Source: Bog-473 sp963836605
Lineage (GTDB): Bacteria; Actinomycetota; Acidimicrobiia; Acidimicrobiales; RAAP-2
Reading direction: 5' to 3'
Assembly (NCBI GenBank): GCA_963836605.1
Contig: CAWIKB010000011.1
Location: forward strand, 682,001 to 746,000
Length of the DNA: 64,000 bases
Shown here: piece after piece, positions 60,792-64,000 of the stretch
How positions within the stretch are numbered: position 1 is the first letter of the stretch
How the letters are laid out: each line of letters starts with the position of its first letter
The notes under the pieces: generated by a model
What the model saw: the letters and a program-made list of their open reading frames with translations, nothing else
Databases searched by the model: none
What the model was told of the DNA's origin: nothing
Position numbers and translations under genes: made by a program

Positions 60792-62530
60792 TTGCGAGAC
60801 TCCCGCTCCAACTTGGTGGCGTCGAAATCCACAGCCAGGTCCATCGCTTCCAGCGAGCCGGCAACGACCACTCCGTAGTCCTTGAAGGCGCCTTCGACCG
60901 AGACGTACTCGTCCCACACATCGTCCAGCACGGCGGCGGGATCCCGATCCAACGGGTCGCCCCAGCCGCCCCCACCACCGAATCGGTAGACGAGTTGTTC
61001 GCCGGTGTCGAGGAGCTCGTTGGCTACCGACGGGTCCACCTCCACGTCACCGACCTGGCAGTGATCCGGGGTGCCATGGCGGCCCCCGGCGATACCCGGG
61101 TGGATGTGACGCTGGTTCACCACGTATTGATTAACGTAGGTGGGGGTTCGGACCTCTTTCACGAAATTACTCCCGCACCCCCCTCGCCACTGTCCGGGTC
61201 CCCCCGAATCGGTGATGTAGTTCCTGCCCCGCAAAATGTGCGGGAACAGACGCTCATTGATCTCGGCACTGGCCTTGATCAAGTTGCCGTTGGCCGCAGC
61301 CAGCGCGCCCCAGGCGTCCTGCCCTCGTACGGCGTTGACCCACCCGGCGTTGACTTCGCCCCCGTGGTCGAAGAACGAGTTCCCGGTCCGGGGATCTTCA
61401 TCACCCCACATCTGCCGCGGGCTGCCGTACTTGTAGCTCTGCGGAGCGCAGCGGTCGGGGATGACGTGGCTCATGGCGATGGCAATGGCGTCGCTGACCT
61501 CAACCCCGGGGTGATGGGTCCCGCTCGACACCGGCTTGCCCTCGGCCGGGTTCAGGCAACACCCTTCGGGGACACGAAGGTCGATACAGTCGAAGAACCC
61601 TTCGTTCTTCGGGATGGTGGACTCGACCATGCTGGCCAGCTGTGCGATGGCATTGCCGCGGGTGTTGCCGAACGTAGACCAAGCCTGGATATCGGGCCGG
61701 GTGTCCGAACCGTCGAAGTCGATGATCAAGCGGTCGCCGGCCACCGTGACGGCGACATGGACGTGAATGTCGCGGTTTCCCACCGGGTCGGCGTCCACAT
61801 AGACGTCGGCCTCGTAGGTCCCGTCGGGCCACTGGGCGATCTCCTGGGAGAAGCGCCGCCGAGCGTCGGCAATGGACCAGTCCACGGCCGAGCGCACCAC
61901 GTCGGCGCCATAGTCGTCGATGAGGGCCTTCAACCGTGCTGCGCCCAGCTGGGCCGCACCCACCTGCGATCGGAGGTCGCCGATGAAACCGGGCAACCGG
62001 TTGTTGGCCCTCATGGTCAGGACGACGTCGCGGCGCTCGACACCACCGTCCACGATCTTGAGGAGGGGGTACCGGGTGCCCTCGCTCCAGATGTCCTTGG
62101 CGAAGACGTTGTAACCCCCCGCCATCGCTCCGCCGGTGTCGCCGTGATGGCACTGGATGGAGGCGACGAGGACCAGCCCCCCCTCGTCGTCGAAGACGGG
62201 GCTGAAGACATTGAAGTCAGGCAGGTGGCCGCCCCCGTGGTAAGGGTCGTTGGCGACGATCACATCCCCGGGACGGAGTTCAGCACCATAGAAATCGATG
62301 GCCATGCGCACCGGGAGCGTCGAGGACAGCATGAACTGGGGAATGCCCACCGAAAGGGCGGACAGCCTGCCCTGCTGATCGAGGATGGTGGCGTTGCGCT
62401 CATTGGACTGGTTGAGAATCGGGGTCGTTGCCGTGCGGGACACGTAGGTGGCCATCTCGAAGCACACCGTCTCCATGGCCGAGCGAATCACTGACGCCGT
62501 GATGCTGTCGGTATTCGAAGCGGTGGTCAT
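60788..62530 (-). CDS. hyuB: Hydantoinase/oxoprolinase subunit B
   Basis: This 580-residue subunit pairs with the hyuA product. Family motifs are RNATILDQQGRLSALSVGIP, VIVANDPYHGGGHLPDFNVF, CHHGDTGGAMAGGYNVFAKD, SGTHHPGVEVSDAIAIA and, near the C-terminus, FGGGGGWGDPLDRD. The last glycine-rich block is typical of the B subunits. ATG 62530 is preferred; a TTG five codons earlier (62545) is possible. It is first in the hyuB-hyuA-amidohydrolase unit, with a 318-bp gene-free stretch upstream that should hold the promoter. Confidence 0.88.
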   Translation of the reverse strand: MTTASNTDSITASVIRSAMETVCFEMATYVSRTATTPILNQSNERNATILDQQGRLSALSVGIPQFMLSSTLPVRMAIDFYGAELRPGDVIVANDPYHGGGHLPDFNVFSPVFDDEGGLVLVASIQCHHGDTGGAMAGGYNVFAKDIWSEGTRYPLLKIVDGGVERRDVVLTMRANNRLPGFIGDLRSQVGAAQLGAARLKALIDDYGADVVRSAVDWSIADARRRFSQEIAQWPDGTYEADVYVDADPVGNRDIHVHVAVTVAGDRLIIDFDGSDTRPDIQAWSTFGNTRGNAIAQLASMVESTIPKNEGFFDCIDLRVPEGCCLNPAEGKPVSSGTHHPGVEVSDAIAIAMSHVIPDRCAPQSYKYGSPRQMWGDEDPRTGNSFFDHGGEVNAGWVNAVRGQDAWGALAAANGNLIKASAEINERLFPHILRGRNYITDSGGPGQWRGGCGSNFVKEVRTPTYVNQYVVNQRHIHPGIAGGRHGTPDHCQVGDVEVDPSVANELLDTGEQLVYRFGGGGGWGDPLDRDPAAVLDDVWDEYVSVEGAFKDYGVVVAGSLEAMDLAVDFDATKLERESRK

Positions 62531-62849
62531 TCGTGAAGCCCCCAATGCGACATCTCGTTGTCGAGGTTCCAGATCGTTCCTCTCGCCTACGGCGGCTGCC
62601 GACGACGCAACCCGAAACTACCAGCATCGCTTCGCTCCGAACTGTCCCGCCCTCCCAACCGTCAGCTCCGCGATGGTCTTGCTCACGAAGGGTTTCAGGG
62701 GTTCGCGGTGATAGAGAATGTGAACTCCATGTTCGAGAATCGGCCTTCCAAACCGCTTCGCCGACGGCGGCCGACCCCTTCGGCCCACCGGGAGCACCGG
62801 CCGATCGAATCGAGGGCGTGGGAACCATAAGGCGGACGCGCCGAGGTCT
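62531..62849. other. Intergenic region upstream of hyuB
   Basis: This 319-bp stretch between hyuB and the nitroreductase gene has somewhat lower GC at about 62690-62760, where a leftward promoter could lie. I found no clear -35/-10 pair, no RNA gene and no protein family in any frame. Open frames here are in-frame extensions of neighbours or lack recognisable sequence. Confidence 0.5.
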
Positions 62850-63518
62850 TTATCCGGCTGACGGATCCGCCTCACTACCGACGATGCCAATGGCTGGCCC
62901 GTCCCAGCGATCCAGGGCAACGACCGCTTCCAGAGGGTGCCGGCGCACCAATCCGTGGTTGCCTCGAGGCCACCCCACCACGACATGCCCGGCGAGCATC
63001 CAGTCATCGGGCACGCCCACAGCGTCTCGAAGCAGCCGCTCCCCGCCATAGGAAGCCCAACTGGTCAGACAGGCCCCGAGCCCGAGGGCTCGGGCGGCCA
63101 GCAGGAAATTCTGCATCGCGGGGAAGATCGATCCGCCGAGAAGGAGCTCGGAAGCGGTGGGATATCGCTTCTGAGCGAACAGGATGGAGGTGAAGTCGCC
63201 GGCGCGATCATGCAGCTCGTAGGTGGCGCGGCTGGTCCGGGCCCGGCGACTGTGATCGTCCTCGGCCGGGCGTGCCATGCCATACACCGGTTCGATCACC
63301 TCCAACGCCTCTGCGGCCGCCCGGGCCACCACCGCCCGCTGCTCTGGGGACCTGAGGACGACGAAGCGCCATGCTTGGGCGTTCGCTCCCGATGGAGCCC
63401 AGGTCGCTGCTTCCAGGCACCGGGCGAGGGTGGGGTCGTCGACCGGGTCATCGGTGAAGCGACGGATGGTCCGGGCGGTCGACATGACGACCCAGACATC
63501 GTCGATCGGGTCGCTCAT
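62850..63518 (-). CDS. Nitroreductase-family FMN oxidoreductase
   Basis: This 222-residue protein has the nitroreductase opening VWVVMSTARTIRRFTDDPVD with the RSIR/RTIR phosphate-binding arginines, AATWAPSGANAQAWRFVVL, a central FPAMQNFLLAARALGLGACL and the C-terminal DDWMLAGHVVVGWPRGN. It would bind FMN and act as a homodimer with NAD(P)H on quinones, enones or nitro compounds. ATG 63518 has GGAGGG upstream; longer readings to 63704 show no family sequence. The gene is 319 bp from hyuB and divergent from the DUF3237 gene at the right edge. Confidence 0.85.
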   Translation of the reverse strand: MSDPIDDVWVVMSTARTIRRFTDDPVDDPTLARCLEAATWAPSGANAQAWRFVVLRSPEQRAVVARAAAEALEVIEPVYGMARPAEDDHSRRARTSRATYELHDRAGDFTSILFAQKRYPTASELLLGGSIFPAMQNFLLAARALGLGACLTSWASYGGERLLRDAVGVPDDWMLAGHVVVGWPRGNHGLVRRHPLEAVVALDRWDGPAIGIVGSEADPSAG

Positions 63519-63730
63519 ACCGCCGCCCTCCGGCTCCACTCGGATGCATCCCTCGGAGAAGTCACGACCACACCTTTTCATCCCGGCCCGGACCGGGCGA
63601 TGCACGAGCCGAGCTTTTCCATCGGGCTGTCGTCTCCCCTTGGCATAACCTGCCTCTCGGCATGCCGCGCGCCACATGTCGATGGCCCCGACGGGAGCGC
63701 GCATTCGGCCAGGGGGAGGGTGATCACGCG

Positions 63731-64000
63731 ATGGAGTCGATCCGGTTGTCCGAGCTCGTGACCATCGAGATATCGGTGCGGCCGATGGTGGACCTCGGGG
63801 GAGGGAAGCGGTTGGTGGCCTTCAATGGTGGAACGTTTGCCGGGCGCGACGGAGTGTCCGGCGACGTCGTCGAGGGCGGGACCGACTGGCAGGTCGTACG
63901 GCCCGACGGCGTCATTGAAATAGACGCGCACTATGGGCTGCGGACCGGGGCAGGCGAGGCAATTGAGGTGGTGTCCAAGGGTCTGCGTACGGCGACCGAT
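63731..64000 (+). CDS. DUF3237-family protein, 3' end beyond window
   Basis: Ninety codons are open to the right edge. The sequence reads SELVTIEISVRPMVDLGGGK, then VAFNGGTFAGRDGVSGDVVEGG, TDWQVVRPDGVIEIDAHYGLR (split here) and VVSKGLRT, which is the pattern of DUF3237 small beta-barrel proteins. Full members are about 150 residues, so roughly 60 are missing. GGGGGAGGG lies 10 bases before ATG 63731. DUF3237 proteins have no established function known to me; they often sit in catabolic clusters. It is divergent from the nitroreductase. Confidence 0.75.
   Translation, partial: MESIRLSELVTIEISVRPMVDLGGGKRLVAFNGGTFAGRDGVSGDVVEGGTDWQVVRPDGVIEIDAHYGLRTGAGEAIEVVSKGLRTATD

Noticed and set aside
58908..60878. 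656-codon open frame opposite hyuA
   Set aside because: The opposite strand encodes intact hyuA motifs; this frame shows no family sequence and is a composition artefact.
60995..62494. 499-codon open frame opposite hyuB
   Set aside because: Antisense to a well-supported gene and without recognisable domains.
1..64000. tRNA, rRNA, CRISPR array, insertion sequence or attachment site
   Set aside because: Reading the gaps and gene content showed none; gaps are too small for most, and no transposase or integrase motif appears.

Overview
The window is a high-GC, gene-dense piece of chromosome that looks actinobacterial: GTG and TTG starts are common, neighbouring genes overlap by GTGA or TGATG, two genes have leaderless-type promoters, and the gene families are those expanded in Mycobacteriales and Acidimicrobiia (luciferase-like/F420 oxidoreductases, NDMA-type alcohol dehydrogenase, paired acyl-CoA dehydrogenases, Ltp2-like aldolase). 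I cannot place it more precisely. Nearly every gene is catabolic. I see no transposase, integrase, phage gene, tRNA, rRNA or CRISPR array.

Layout. 1-7.7 kb: CoA ligases, acyl-CoA dehydrogenases, a family III CoA-transferase and an amidohydrolase. 8.0-10.1 kb: a P450 and a short-chain dehydrogenase (SDR). 10.1-13.8 kb: an SDR/CoA-transferase operon divergent from an imidazolonepropionase-like amidohydrolase. 13.8-17.8 kb: SDR, CMD-family protein, Rieske oxygenase, a small conserved partner and a TetR regulator. 17.8-23.2 kb: a frameshifted CoA ligase divergent from a KshB-like reductase, a SnoaL-like protein and an acyl-CoA dehydrogenase pair. 23.2-28.1 kb: an LLM oxidoreductase divergent from a P450 and a second dehydrogenase pair. 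28.1-35.1 kb: a five-gene operon (monooxygenase, CoA-transferase, CoA-ester lyase, DapB-like reductase, DUF35-thiolase fusion) divergent from a leaderless GntR regulator. 35.1-44.1 kb: three atypical crotonases, a CoA ligase, a third dehydrogenase pair, a frameshifted aldehyde dehydrogenase, a VOC protein and a ferredoxin. 44.3-50.1 kb: LLM oxidoreductase, SDR, epoxide hydrolase and two amidohydrolases. 50.1-57.4 kb: three P450s, NDMA-type alcohol dehydrogenase, two SDRs and a TetR regulator. 57.4-64 kb: amidohydrolase, hydantoinase/oxoprolinase pair, nitroreductase and the start of a DUF3237 gene.

Together the genes fit aerobic breakdown of hydrophobic alicyclic compounds such as steroids, terpenoids or naphthenic acids (inference). 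P450s, the Rieske enzyme and flavin monooxygenases would introduce oxygen. SDRs, the alcohol dehydrogenase and the aldehyde dehydrogenase would oxidise alcohols and aldehydes. Ligases and CoA-transferases would activate the acids. Dehydrogenase pairs, crotonases and the aldolase-like and lyase enzymes would shorten chains or open rings. The substrate cannot be read from sequence. The most promising uncharacterised units are the GntR-linked five-gene operon, the crotonases lacking both catalytic glutamates, and the Rieske operon with its 108-residue partner. Two genes carry single-base frameshifts that are either real pseudogenes or assembly errors.
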